Below are positions 12,579 to 25,870 of a stretch of 64,000 nucleotides of DNA, piece after piece. The translations under genes were made by a program, and so were the position numbers. The DNA is from Nautilus pompilius (lineage: Eukaryota > Mollusca > Cephalopoda > Nautilida > Nautilidae): NCBI GenBank assembly GCA_018389105.1, contig JACATO010001062.1, forward strand, positions 186,001-250,000. Reading direction: 5' to 3'. Each line of letters begins with the position of its first letter. The first letter of the stretch is position 1. The notes below the pieces were generated by a model. It did no database searches. It was given only the letters and a program-made list of their open reading frames with translations, and had not been told where the DNA came from.

Positions 12579-12800
12579 AAATTGCATATTTATTTTTTTA
12601 CAATGCATTTACTTCATGAAGGCTTGAGAAACGCCAAGGTCACAGACATTCGGTCTTCACACTTGTGCGTGTACAACTCCGACCACAACCGGCGAGTCCG
12701 ACAGGCACCAAAACTTACTTATTTTTCTAACAGCGATATCGAGAACGAGGAAAACGTGTTATCGGAGATTAACAAAATGGTACTCCAGTTTAGGAAATAA
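12579..12800 (+). CDS. Possible terminal exon of an unrecognised gene
   Basis: A long pyrimidine-rich run ends in TTTTAAAG at 12571-12578, a good splice-acceptor shape. The frame after it stays open to a TAA at 12798-12800. The part from about 12615 to 12770 is clearly richer in G+C than the surrounding AT-rich DNA. It encodes a hydrophilic stretch ending in NSDIENEENVLSEINKMVLQFRK (positions 12730-12797 approximately). An AATAAA signal overlaps the stop (12796-12801). I do not recognise the protein. It may be a real last exon, an exon relic or a repeat. An internal ATG at 12603 would give a 65-residue product if it is a single-exon ORF. No upstream exon is identifiable. Confidence 0.25.
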   Translation, partial: KLHIYFFTMHLLHEGLRNAKVTDIRSSHLCVYNSDHNRRVRQAPKLTYFSNSDIENEENVLSEINKMVLQFRK

Positions 12801-15800
12801 ATAGCTGCAGAAAGATGAATCAATCCTACAGGTGAATTTATCTATGGTTAAAATGTGAGATAGAGCTCCTAAACATATCTGGCATAGAAAAGGAAAAAGA
12901 GAGGGCTAACTAACCAACCAGTAATTTCTCGTCCATCATTTCAAAAAATCAGAAGTCCTGTCACGTGTTGTCACCAGATGAACTTGTCTGCTGTATGCAT
13001 GCCAAAATTCTAGACTGACAAGCTGGTGATGTTTTTTGCGTATGCATAGTTCACAAGATGGAGTGTACCAGTAACAAATGCCGTTACTGACTTTTATAAA
13101 GTAATTAGTGGCCTCAAAGACTGTTTAACCAAAAATACTTTTAACCATTTGAGTGCCTTAAGAAGGTGCAGCGCCTGCTAACTCTATGGCAAGCTACAAT
13201 CGTGAAGTCAGAACATGGTGTAATCTATCTAGAATGGTTGTGACTTGGTGTTCTACAACAGAGTAGTTAGAATTGAAAGATGTGTGCACCAAGACAGAGA
13301 AAATTGAAAACCATACCATTCTAATGAAATACGAGCCATCATCATACCATGAGCAAACATGAACGTGTTCAGTCACAAACCAAGTGTGAGACTGTGAAAA
13401 TTAACGAAGGTGCCTTTTCAGCCATCTTTCGAGTATTAACAAAAATTTCCATTCCATCTTTTTTGTTGTTTACAACAGAGGGTGTTTGTAAAATCACTGA
13501 AGACGTACAAGACAGAAGATGCTTAAAGCTTCGAGGGATGCAGCAATATATTGTTAGACCCCTACACAACTGCTACCTTTAGTGAAAGGACACTCATTCC
13601 TGTGTCTTGATCACATTCTCCACGTATTTGGCCTGTTGAAAATGTAATGTTCAATTCTTGTGAGGCATGAAAAAGCAATTTACTAGAGCTTCTTTTACAG
13701 GTGTAATCATCTTTTGACTGCCTGGTCCACCAAGGCATTTTTTAATCATTAATGTAACCTGGTTCTTCATCCAGCTCCTAATTGAGTTGTCTGGTGATGG
13801 TATTTTGTTTTCATGCGCCATAAACATTCATTTCCCTGCAGTACCAGACTTCAGTTAACCTTCTCCTTGTTTAGCACCATTTTTACTTCTCAAGTCTGAA
13901 CAACAGAACAACTAATTTAACAAAATCTTTAAGCATGTGACTCTGATATATAATTTATTTTGCACCATTCTGTCTTATGTGTTTAAACAGTCATTAAACA
14001 TTGAAACCAATTCAAAAACTTTATAAACACCTTGTATTATTTAACTTACCAAATAAGCGGGAAAAAAAATCATTCTGAAATCCATCGAAAGAATTAGACA
14101 TTAAACAACATGAGAGGAACTATTTCTTAACTTTGTACTGTCCCACAGTAAAATTTTTAAGTCTAAATGTTAAATAAATACATACATAGGATCAAAGTTC
14201 ATAACATCTACTTCTATTTAGTTCTAGATATTAAGCAGAAGCAAGCATTCCCCCCCCAAAAGCATAAATTTAAAATGCAAAAAAGGGAGTAAAAAATGAG
14301 AAAAACAATTTCAGTTACCCCCCCTTGACACAAGCAAAGAAAGACGATATTAACACAGCATTCTAACCCGAGTTCGATGAACATTCATTATTATGCATGA
14401 GTTATATCAGATAGCATCTTGTTTTTCAATATTTATAATAGATAATAACCAAACATGAAGATGTATATTTTAGGGCAGAGAGTCAGCTGAGAAAAAGACA
14501 TTTTATTCTGATAATGAACTAAAAAAAAAAAAAAACAAACTGATAACTTCTTAAATTAAACTCTCATCCTTTAAATATAATTTTACAGTAATTAATTCAA
14601 CACAGTTGCTAAAATTAAAAATCAATGCTCATTGTGTACTTTACAAAACAACTAGATATGAGTCATTAACAAAGTAAATGCATTTTTAAAATCATTTTAG
14701 GATTAGAAAATGATAACAATAAACTATATCAACCCATTAAGTAAGAAGTCCACAGATAATGTGTGGTGAGTTTTGTTTCCTTTCATGTTTGCTATAAATA
14801 CTTTTAACCGTTTACCTACCATCAAAAATTCTTAAGCTGGCAAACTTTATTTCTGTACTATGCTATCTATAAAAAGAACAGAACCAGGCACTGCAAGGTA
14901 TAAGTGGAATGACACATACAGTATAAAAGCTCTCCCAAAGATGTGCCTATTACTTTCCAGTTCATTATCAATCTCCAACAATCTTTGCATTTAATGCATT
15001 ATTTTCTCTTTAGCTTAAATGGAATCATGCTAAAACAATGTATGCACAATAACTCTTAGTATGTGAATAGGTTTTTTTTTTTTATTCCATTAGAAGAGAA
15101 GAGATCAAAATGAGCTGATGGAAAACTGGTTGATTAACTACACACATACTGGTCCTAGAGCTGTGATATGTGTACATTCCCAATGGCATGTAAACTACCC
15201 CATCATTCATCAACCAGGTCTTTATCTTGAAGCATAAAGGACCTGATCCAGGGCAAAAGACATAACACATTGTAGGAGATCCAATATCCGCACATGCTGA
15301 GAAAACTGGATGAAGATATATATATATAAAGTAAGGCTCACATTTCTTCTTTAAATGTTGTTTGGCGAATTTCAACTCTTACAGGATATTTATTTTATAA
15401 GACTTTTCCCCTTCTTATCATGAGATACAGGTAACCTAGTGATTCCAAGCAGTGCATCAAGTTAAGTACGCACTTAATGAAGATATTTCATAAAGGAAAT
15501 GAGTTCACTCGACAGGGGGCACTTCTGTAAGTAAGTATGATTTATTTGCTATGAAAATAAACCGAGTTTTAGTGAAAACTTGTCATTTCCAGTAGACAAA
15601 CATTGCCATTGGATTGATTTTTGTTGACAAAAAATTAAGTAACCCGAATTTATGCAAAAATTAATTAACTGCTTTAAAAAAAAAAACTCTTTTAGTTTTT
15701 TCTTTCATTCAAAATTTCTATTATTTTACTAAATAATTAATTTTGACCACTCAGAATTATTCCCCCTTTTCCCCTCAACTGTATGCAAAACACAACAACA

Positions 15801-18471
15801 ACAACAAAAAAACTCAACATGGTAGCAATAATCTGTTCAGAACTACATCTCACACTGACACCTCAAAGTATCTTGCTACCATCACAGCATAATAAGCAAC
15901 TTCAATGTCCCTGTCTTCCGTTCACCGTGTATATGGAGACAAATGGGAATCTCCAAACAGTGAAGTAAACAGTAGAATTTGTTTTGTACATTGCACATTT
16001 TCCCAAAAATCTCTTCACTGGCAAATTTTGTTTTCTACCAATAATCATAATTCAAGCCACATTCCGATTTCAGATTATCTAAGCACATAATGTCTACGGC
16101 GGATATTTTCACACACACACAAATAAAAAAACAGCCTATAATTCCAAGAGTGAGTTCAGGAAAAAAAAATAATCTTATTTGATAATTCCAGGTTAACTGA
16201 GACCAAACAGCAGCAGCAACAAAGATTTCCATTCTTTTCAAAAACTATTAATTCCTATCCTTTAAGTTGCATTATGGGCAAATGCGAACTACCACCTTAT
16301 AATAATAATAACATTTTTTTAAAAGCCAGAACAAACAACAGCCAAACTACTTCCTAAAACGCATAGCCTCACCAAAGCATTTCCCTCTAATACATCTTAA
16401 AACACTGTCTATGTTTCAAACATTTTTATGGCTAATTTGAGCGATGGTCAAAACTTTAATTCAAACCTGTTTTGTGTCAGTATACACTCACCAACAGCAA
16501 AATGGCTGAGCATCATTAATCTGCAACTCTCTCGCCACCACATTCTAAAAACTAAAACATTTTTAACGCTAGATTTTTTAAAAAAGGATAACAACTCCGA
16601 ATAAGCAAACTACTGAATACAAATATCTTACCCATTAAAAAGAATATGCCCAGTCCACACCTTCCCCACTTGTCATCTTCACTTACAAGTTCAAGCCCAC
16701 ACGCTCATCTTTATTTGAATTTCCTTTTCTTCTCACAAGATGCTCTTACCTGTTGATGTTAACATGACACGCTATATGGCATGTTTAAAACAATTCTCTC
16801 TGCCTCAAAACCTTTCCCATACCACAAAACCATCCAACACAATGCAGCATTACCCTCAGTAAGCGGTAACCTAAAAGGCAGGCTTCAGCTCTTTCCACAC
16901 AAATCCAGTTCTACACTGAAGTCTCAATCATCTAAATACTGTACTGTATTCAATAATACTTAATCTTCTCAAACAGAAGACAGTCAGATTGCTATCAATT
17001 TCACCCTCTAATTCCTGAATGCATCAGGCAGCATGGAAATAAATTCTTAATATTTATCTGGATTTAACTGCTTTTTACCGTAACAAGTGCAGTTGCTTGT
17101 GTGAAAAAGAAGTCACCTCTTAATAGGCTTACAGATACTCACAAATGAATGTTACCATGCTACCCCTGCTTCACATAGGCAATACATCTTTGTAAAGCCT
17201 TATCTAGTCAAACTAATGTCTGTTAAACAATAGTTACATTTATAAGTCTGAAACAACTACTAATAAAGAACTTGTTTGTGATGATATCAAAGTGGTTAAA
17301 AGAACCAAAGTACGAAAATTTAGGAAAAGAAAACATTTGTCATCTTTGTTGTTATTAGAGTTTATTTTATTAGTAACTTTAAAGCGAATATTTAATATTG
17401 AATGCATAAATAATGAAATGCTATTTTACAAACTAACTATCCATACCATGTGTAACAAAACTGCTAGTATAATGGTAACTAGAATAGATTACCAATGCTA
17501 GCTGCTAGAAGTAATATAGATAAGCACAGAAAGCCAGATGGACAAGAGTCTTTTACATGGTGCTCCCTCTCCTCCAGGAGTGAGCAATTTTAGTCTATTT
17601 ATTTATTCTTCTAGAAATCTTTCCATTACCTGGTTTGTCAAAGCATTCTAAGCAAATTCTACAGGTATACTAAAACATCTATTCTGATGTGTAGTCAAGA
17701 ATGTCTCATTACCACTATACTCGTACATCTTTTGCCTCTGACCTCTTCTGACACGTGATGTCCAACAACCATCAGGGCCGGGCTTTGTTTTCCTTTGCAG
17801 AAAGAAATGGTAATAACAAGAACTCAATCGCATCACCGTCGAAATTTCTGTAAGCTGAACTCGGTAACAGGTAGAGTATAAATCAAGTTCTGAAATCATA
17901 CTGATAGAACGCCTTGCTATAATAACTAAAATAAGCTAAGTTCTAATGAACTTTCTGCTCCCTGAGGTTGATGTATTCTCATATGAAAGATTTTCCTTTT
18001 TGTAAATAGCCTTTCTCTACATCCCTGCATTAGATGCTTTCCAGAAGAGAAAGCTTTGTACTGGCACTGCCCACCACATATCTTTGTGTGACTTTGCTTA
18101 TTCTATACAAAATAAATAAAGTTTAAAACCAACTTCCTAGGAACAGCACCACCTCTGGTCTAAAAGATGATATATATATATTTTTTTTTTAAAGTCTAGA
18201 ACTTAAGGAAAACACCAGCAATCTGTCTTAGGGAAGATGAAAAAAAATTGCTGACTTTTAAAATAAAGGCAGCCAGAAATTTTCACCTGGCTGCATAGTG
18301 AAATTTCCACTCCTCTAGTGTAAACTTTGAAACCTGACTTTCTTTGGAAGCTCAACACACACACACAAAAAAAACCCAACTAATTTAAAGGAGTCGTGGA
18401 TAAAATGGTCCAACTGATGAAAGAATAAAATGTAAAATAGATTAAAGAACTACGCACCCTACAGCTACGAT

Positions 18472-18474
<3 letters not shown>
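12801..18474. other. AT-rich sequence without recognisable genes
   Basis: Short frames at 13190-13582, 15082-15375, 15783-16241 and 17648-17899 were read on both strands. They show no motifs, repeats or splice context that supports a gene. A few patches (13190-13580 and 15080-15310) are closer to 40% GC and may be decayed repeats. No mobile-element ends were recognised. Confidence 0.5.
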
Positions 18475-18523
<49 letters not shown>

Positions 18524-18598
18524 AGAGAGAGAGAGATGGAGAGAGGAGAGGAGAGAGAGAGAGAGAGATGGAGCGAGAGAGAAGAGATCTGGAGAGAG

Positions 18599-18641
<43 letters not shown>

Positions 18642-18860
18642 TCGAGAGAGGGGGAGAGAGAGAGAGAGAGAGCTGGAGAGAGATGAGGGGGAGAGATGAA
18701 GACGCTCTCTCCCTCTCCCGCGCCCAGATGAGGGGGAGAGATCCGCTCTAGGAGAGCGCAGAGCTGACCGTTCTCAGCCACTCCTGAGAGGCGGGCGAGA
18801 TTGGAGAGATGTCCTATCAGTATACAGAGAGAGAGAGATGGAGCGATGAAGTCAGTATAC

Positions 18861-18893
<33 letters not shown>
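18475..18893. repeat. Compound (GA)n purine tract
   Basis: About 420 bp dominated by GA dinucleotides on the plus strand, interrupted by short inserts such as a region of mixed sequence at about 18698-18830. Inner duplications are visible: GATGAGGGGGAGAGAT occurs near 18682 and near 18727, and CAGTATACAGAGAGAG occurs near 18818 and near 18853. This points to slippage plus block duplication. The long frames it creates on both strands (repeating Arg-Glu or Ser-Leu) are artefacts and not genes. Such mirror-repeat purine tracts can adopt triplex (H-DNA) structures. Confidence 0.95.
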
Positions 18894-21800
18894 TTTTTTT
18901 GTATCCGTCCCACACACACGTGACCATCTTAAAATGACTTCAGTCCATGCTATCTTATCAATGATGTTCTCAGTCCTTGGAAGAATGATCAGAAGTCACG
19001 ATGCATTTGAATGATGCATATATAAACAAGACTTCATTTATCAGATTCTCTCTCTAAACTGAGTAAAGTACAACGCACAGTGCGATATTATCATTTTAAT
19101 GCTCCACGCATGCAAAAAAATTAAAATGAAAAATAAACATAGAGATAAAAATAAAAGTTAAATCATTTGTAGGAATTGTGTCCATGAAAATGTAATTAAG
19201 TATTTAAACTCTGAGTCGAAATTATAAGTTTTATGCCACAAATTTTTAGCGCCTAAAATTAATGCAAAATTCTAAAACGAAGTATGCTTTTTACAGCAGG
19301 TTCATCACAAATGGCAGCAGATTTAAATTCCATGCATCACATACACTGCTTCATAATGTCATTTATTAACCTTTGCCTGTTTCCTGCAGATTTAGGAACT
19401 ATCGTCTGAATAGTTAGAGTTGGGAGGGAGGGGAAGAAAGGGCCAACAGAATCTAAAAAAAAAAATAAGGTGTACGAAAATTTACATTTATAAAGAAATG
19501 CCAGTTTATATTGTCATGCATACAGGCATTTCTTTAAAATTCCCCAACAAGCTTTATAGGTAGATGGTGATGTTTGTGTGCATAGCTGTATTTTGCGACT
19601 GGACATTTTAACATACAGGAAATTCTGAGAAACGGCAGTAAATACTCTTACACTGTATGGTAATGCAGTTGTTTCGGATTTTGAAAATTCAAAAAAAAAA
19701 GAGCAAAAAAATAACTTTAGCCTTCAAGAACACACAAAAGACACCCCCAATTCTTGAAAAAACTATAATTAACTTACAAACCTTAACAACGGCACAAACA
19801 AAAGTTGTATTTTTTTTTTTGTTTTAGAAAATATACACCAATACAGTCATCATCATGATCTACAGCACCACCAGTATGCCATTACAGTTAAGTGATGCCT
19901 TTGCTATGAAGCCACTGATAAACACCATTCTTCACAGCGCCAGCCATGTATACCTTCTCTCAGAGGACTGAAGAGATGAAAAGCTGAGTTACTGAGTCTG
20001 AAATTTAAGGGTGAGGAAGACTTTTGATGTTTTGAAGCTCGTGTGAGGTTCATGAAACCCACTAAGCACATACTTTTAGAGTAAGCAAGGTTATTAGTAA
20101 TCATCTCAATAGCATGATGACTGATGCTGAGGCCTCATCACAAAACGTGTGCTGCATGATGTGTCAATTTCTGTCAATCAGTCTTTAACATCTGTTACCA
20201 GTTGCCTTCTGTGAGATCTCTCTTGGAGTTCGGTTCCTCTACTTTTCTCATGATTTATCCAGCATCATCATATAAGTTTTTGTACACATTCATTATATAA
20301 CAGTGAATTTCAGTAAGCAAAATCTTCTCAGCTGAAAGAAATTCAATTACTGCTCTTTACTTAATGATGTCATCAATGATAGCTGTCATTTTGAACTGTT
20401 GTGGTATGAAATATAAATGTATCGTTTACAATTGTACTACTTAATATTCTTTACAAAGGAAGCTTAATTACTTTTGGGGTATCCCTTTTATTTGTAAAAG
20501 AACAATGATATAAAAACTGCAATAAAATTTGGCAGATTATAATCCAAACTTCAGCAACAAACCAAAAAAAACTAAGTGGCAATTAACATAGGTAATACAA
20601 ACAACGAACTGCATAAGGTAAATGTTGTACAGCCTTAGATACACAAGAACAAGAGATGATGTTTAAAAGAAAAATTAAGGATCCAATAAATAATAAATAA
20701 AAATTTAATAATCTGTAGTTTTAAAACAATAAAATCTCATGTCATCCAAGAACAATGAGAGGCCTGGATGCTCCCAACATGACTGAAAAATGGTCAGAAG
20801 CTCCCTTTCATTAAGATGCAATATAGTATTCTCTTATGTCCAACAATTTTACAGAAATTTAAACCTTGTGAACTAAAGATTCTATTTTACCAAAAAAAAA
20901 ACCAGATTGTTTTTGTCTTAGCTATGTTTTTACTGCCACTGTTTTCACAAGAGCTAAATGTGTACGCACCCAAGCAGGTTCTGATCAACAGGTAAGGCAG
21001 AAGGAAAGTTCCGAGGATGAACTTGACTAATTGATTTAAGGGATTCATATGCTGGTTTCCAAAACCTTCCAACCTAAACAATAAAAAAAAAACAAAAAAC
21101 AGAATAATTAATAAATGAATACTTGACAAAACCTGCAAAATGAAAATAATCTAGTCCCCTAACTAAGATGGACTAGAAAAGGTAAGAATACATTCTAATG
21201 ACGAAACAACAACAACAGAAATTCTTGGGAAAAAAAATAACCGAAAGTGAACATCAACAAAACAGAGAATAAACAAGGTACCAAAGATCCAGTTTTTAAA
21301 TTTATGAAAAACAAACAAATAAAAATAAAGTGCTTGTTTTAAAATGGATAGATTTTTAGTTGTCAAGACAAGTAACAAAGATTCCACCTAGCATTTGCGT
21401 TTAGAGTGTACCAGGCATCGTCTTATCCGATTCCATAGTAAATCACTTAGCAGTTCTTTTTTTTTTTTTTAAAAATAAAAAAATTAACATATTCCCTGCT
21501 GCTTTTGTTATAGTTAGCAAGTTTATCCTTTCATAACGAAATCCAGTCACAGTACAAATAGATTAAAGAGAAAGCATAATAAACCAGTTGGCACCACGAG
21601 CGAGGTCTTGAAAAGTGCCACCGTTCTCCAATATTACTGGCATCGTGGCAAAGCCGACCACCAACCCAACCTCATCCTCCTCCCACTTGTAAGACCGAGG
21701 GGTTAAAAAAAGCCTGGCAACAGAGGGGCAAGTAATTGTTTCGGAAGTTTTCCATGCATGAGTCAAACCACCCGACACAACTTCTGAATTGGTTGTTAGC

Positions 21801-24800
21801 TCAAAAGATAAATAAAGCAAAATAAATTCCTTTACAAACGGCGTTAAAAAAACAAACAACAAGATTTTTGAAGCTACACTAAACGGTTGGCACTGTAATC
21901 GTCCAGTCAAGCCCTGTTTGTTAACTATGCAAACAGCTTCAAACAATCTAACTTCAGAGTGTTTTCTTCTGTGTGCATGAAAATAAGAACAGCTGCAGTA
22001 GCAATGTGTACCTTACAAATATTGATAACAATTACCATATCCATTCAGTCAATATATGGGGTGTGCAAAAAGGCTAATGACTTGTTACCTAATTAAATAA
22101 GATGTAGCTGGGCTCAGTTATCACTATTGATTATACTTGAACTATTTTTTTTTTCTTCATTGTGCCATTTCAGTCCAAAGACAAACAAACAAAATCTTCC
22201 ACATTAAAATTTTATAACTCTGTGAAAAAGTTGTCACTCAGATAAGACAGAAAAAGTCGTAAGGGAAATGCTAACATCAAAAGTAATGGAATTGCCAAAG
22301 AATTGAGCTTCGGAGTTCAGGATAATAATCAGGGCTTCTAGTAATAAGAGCCTGCAAACTTTTTCTGATGACCAGAAACAGCTTTTGTGTACATAATACT
22401 GATATTCGGTTTCTCTTAGTTATTTTCTTTTGCTTAACTCATAACTAACACCCCCCACTCTCCCAAACATAAAAGTAATGAGCAATACTCTAAAACATCA
22501 CACAAAGAAGCAGGCAATATAAGGGAAAACTGTCATCTCATAGTGTCAACAAATGCAGAAAATCAATGATCAGTTTTGATTGTCCTCAGAAAATATGGTG
22601 GATAATGCAGACATCGACTCTCTCAGATTTTCTGTCAGTCTCACTGATTTGGAGTCCATCTCATGTTCTAGTGCATATATGCACTAAACTCAGAAAAAAA
22701 TTGATCAAACTAATACAGTTTTCAAACTGTCAATAGTAATTCATGACCGCATAGTTTTTAGAGATATTGTAGTCCTTATAGCTTGTTATTTCTTATCAGC
22801 ACATATTTAAAGATCTCTATAGTTAGATATTAGCTTGGATTTTACTGGCTATTGCCAGCTGGTCTTGCATATTCAGTGCACTGGAACAATCACAGCATCT
22901 CTTCTTTTAAATGCAACAAGGTGCTTTATCCGAAAAGCACTGATAGTAATTTTGACTCCTTGGAGGAGAAATGCTGCTGCCCTCCATCAAGTAAAAAACC
23001 TAACAAAGCATACAAGACCAGGCTCAACAAAAGATAAACTGCAACACAACCGATTATTTCTTCTGATTGGAGATAAATGCTGCCTTTTTTTGGAACACGT
23101 GCACTATGTGCTGTTCGTAAGAGTTAGCCATCAAGGAGATGATGATATATGAGCAAACACAAGGCTCAACTCAACCAAAGCTGATGCCCCCCTTGCTGAA
23201 AGTTAAGTCATTCTGGCACAGTGTAAGCAAGGCAGTTATTAATGAAATCTCCAGCAGGTTTTGTCAACAAACATTCTGAAAATGCAGTAATTACTTAATC
23301 AGTCGAGATTGGGTTTAAGCTGAAAACATCACAAAATCAAGATTCATAATGGTATACTAGGTTAGTCCAATATTTAAAACATTGCAAAGTGTAAATTCAT
23401 AGTCTGGATAGTAGTAGTAGTAGTAAAAATAGGTACTTATTATAGGAAGATAGGAAGACAGGGAATGGAGTTTGCTAAACTTCATAGCAGGGCAAGCAAG
23501 AACTATTTTCCTTTTAAATGTAGTTAATTATAATTAAACTTTTCACTTTAAAAGTAGCATTCTGATTTTATTCTTTGTTTTTCTTTTTTGCTAACATATT
23601 GCAGGGAGACAATTTCTGGGACTAAGATGAAAGGCAGGTACACTCCTACCATTTAACCATGTGCCAGTCAAAAGATGAGTTCATCTCTTGTCAACTGCTG
23701 AAAAACGGCGATATGCTTATAGCCACGTGACAAGGCGGCGGCAGTTATCATGGAAGATTCTTCTGACTCTGTAAAAGCAAAAAAATCTATTCCCTGGATA
23801 CAATCAGAGAAGTACTGAACAGGCAGATGCGATGAAGATGGCAACTCCTCCCACCTTTCCCCACATATGCCCCATTTCAATGTCGCATAGGAGTGTGTTT
23901 TCTCAATAGATTTCAAAAACAAGACCTCATTTAGGCCTAATTTAGATCCTGAGGAAACTTGAAGGTGACAAAAAAAAAAGAAGGGTAACCAGGATTTACA
24001 ACCTGGCTCTTAAGAGATTGCTACATTGGGGCATAGCCCAAATAGCGAGACTTTAATTAAGATAATTAGTAATAAATGTATTAGTAAATAATGACTGCCA
24101 TTGTGGCACCAATATTTAAATTCAATGCATCATCTTTTTACTCCCTGAAAGGCAAGAAATGACAATCAGTTTTGTGCTTTAAATGGTCATTCTCAATCAT
24201 TTCAGTTGTTGTTATCTCTGATAACGACACAATAAAGTTATTATTTATTTAAAAAAAGAAAAAAAAAATACACTAATATATACAATGTAAAAAAAAAAAA
24301 ATTGATAATGTATATTAGGTAGCTGCAGTATTTAAGTGAATCATTAGTTGAATTTATATAAATTTGTGATGTGCATACTCCTAATTTTCTACATTCCCTC
24401 CTGAGCAAAAAATACCAAAACATCCTAATACTTGTTCATGAAAGAATTTATTTGATAAATTAATTGGAAATGAAATAAATCCACTTTCTCAGTATTGATG
24501 CTCATTTTCAACATTTTTTTTTTTAAAGTTAATATTTTATTAATGTACCATACTTACGTGGATAATTATTCTCCTTGGCAAAAATTTGAACTTGGGGGGG
24601 AGGAGGGAGTATTGAAAACAATTATGGAAACAGATGAAAAACTGGGCATAAATTACAGACAACGTGACAGAATCATATCATACATTTAAACATAGAATGC
24701 CCTTTAGTACAGTCTCGTGTTGATATAGTACACTGTGGTTGGTTGTCATGCAAGCAATCAAAAAGTGCCACACCTGCAAAAGGAACATAAAAGTATATGC

Positions 24801-24829
24801 AGCGATATTATTGTAGTGTGGTGAATACT
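18894..24829. other. AT-rich sequence, one GC-raised patch
   Basis: No gene is recognised. A patch at about 21570-21800 is richer in G+C. On the minus strand it carries GGTTTGACTC, close to an RNA polymerase III B box, so it could be a decayed SINE. A (GTA)5 repeat lies at 23411-23425. Open frames at 21563-21946, 22835-23152 and 23668-23922 have no recognisable content. Confidence 0.5.
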
Positions 24830-25870
24830 ATGGCTACTGGGAAGGATATATCATGTGACAATTGGATAGAAATCAAAGTCTTGGCGAGCGAAGGCTGCTC
24901 CATGTGGTAGACTACAACCTGACTTCATGTTTCAGGAGGAGCTGTATACAAGACTCTGAGGAGGATACACAACTCTGTTACCGTTCACAACAAAAGTGAT
25001 GGAGGAAGAAAACCTAGAGTCTCCAAAAGCAATGCTATGTACCTCAGGATATGTCTGTGATAGACAAAGAGCCAGTAGAGACCTTCGCATTACCTGGCTG
25101 CGAGTATGGGTGTTAACATGGTTTCAAGAACATTAAAATATGCATTGGTGTGAAGTGACCTCAAGGGATGTGTAGCTGCCTGAAAACATTTGCCAAGGAG
25201 AGACAACTGAATGACAAGGATGAAATAGGTGGCAGAAATTAAACGGTGAGGTGACCAAACCTGGAAGAAGGTGGTGCTCGTTATGGGTAGATCAGAGTTT
25301 GAGCCGTTTGGCAATAATCAACAGAGATAGACCGAGAAGTGATACAACAACTACAGTGAAGGATAGGATGGTGGGGGGGGGGTAGATAAATGCTAGTGTG
25401 GGGCAGCATATCACTGAACGGTTTCGAAGATTTGCATAAAATCAAAGGTATACTGAATGCTGACAGATACAGGCAGGTTCTTGTCCATCTCGCCATTCCC
25501 TCAGGAAAACATTTCATTGGGCAAGGATTCATCTTCTGACATGACAGTGACCCCAAGCATACAGCCAATATGGTGAAAAACTATCTGAAATGTAAAGATA
25601 CTGATGGAGCACTCACAAATGGCCTGCACAAAGTCCTGATGTGATCATTAAACTATGATGTTATATGGCTACTGAGAAAATCAAAAGACAATTGAATAAA
25701 TTGTTGAAAGTGCTACAGGATAGTTGGAACAACATTCCAGTCAGTCATATGTTGATAACCTGTATGGGAGCAGGAAAACAAGGTGCCAAGCTCTGTATAA
25801 AGCAAAAGGATCGCATACCAAAAGCTAATACACTGTACAGCACATTAATTCTGTTTTTTGTACATTTTCT
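24830..25870 (+). pseudogene. Tc1-like transposase relic
   Basis: The plus strand starts MATGKDISCDNWIEIK at 24830, like the N-terminal helix-turn-helix of Tc1 transposases. It continues with RIHNSVTVHNKSDGGRKPRV (the GRP-type hinge between the two DNA-binding halves). A degraded WKKVVLVMGRSEFEPFGN (about 25262-25310) corresponds to the W-x-x-V-L-x-SDES-x-F-x-x-FG block, with the catalytic Asp lost. RYRQVLVHLAIPSG and GFIF-HDSDPKHTANMVKNYL (25460-25590) are the second catalytic block. The canonical W-P-x-SPDLNPIE region and the C-terminus (about 25600-25830) are only loosely recognisable. Frames change repeatedly and stops are common, so the gene is dead. In Tc1 elements this enzyme performs cut-and-paste transposition at TA sites. 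Clear terminal inverted repeats were not found. Confidence 0.8.

Noticed and set aside
13190-13582. Opposed frames considered as a transposase fragment
   Set aside because: Neither strand shows helix-turn-helix, GRPR, DNAPGH or SPDLNP-like motifs in order.
18380-18919. Long minus-strand frame rich in Ser-Leu and plus-strand frames rich in Arg-Glu
   Set aside because: They are translations of the (GA)n/(TC)n tract and carry no other protein information.
21563-21946. 127-residue minus-strand open frame
   Set aside because: No motif, signal peptide or family likeness is visible, and the GC-raised part looks more like a repeat with a polymerase III box.
22835-23152. Overlapping plus-strand frames, one with a Cys-rich EEKCCCPPSSKK tail that resembled a cytoplasmic tail exon
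   Set aside because: Composition is barely above background and no convincing splice signals or conserved domain were found.
23668-23922. Minus-strand 84-residue frame
   Set aside because: No recognisable domain. The opposite strand reads equally well, suggesting an old repeat at most.
25090-25568. Minus-strand open frames across the Tc1 relic
   Set aside because: They are antisense shadows. The family motifs are on the plus strand.
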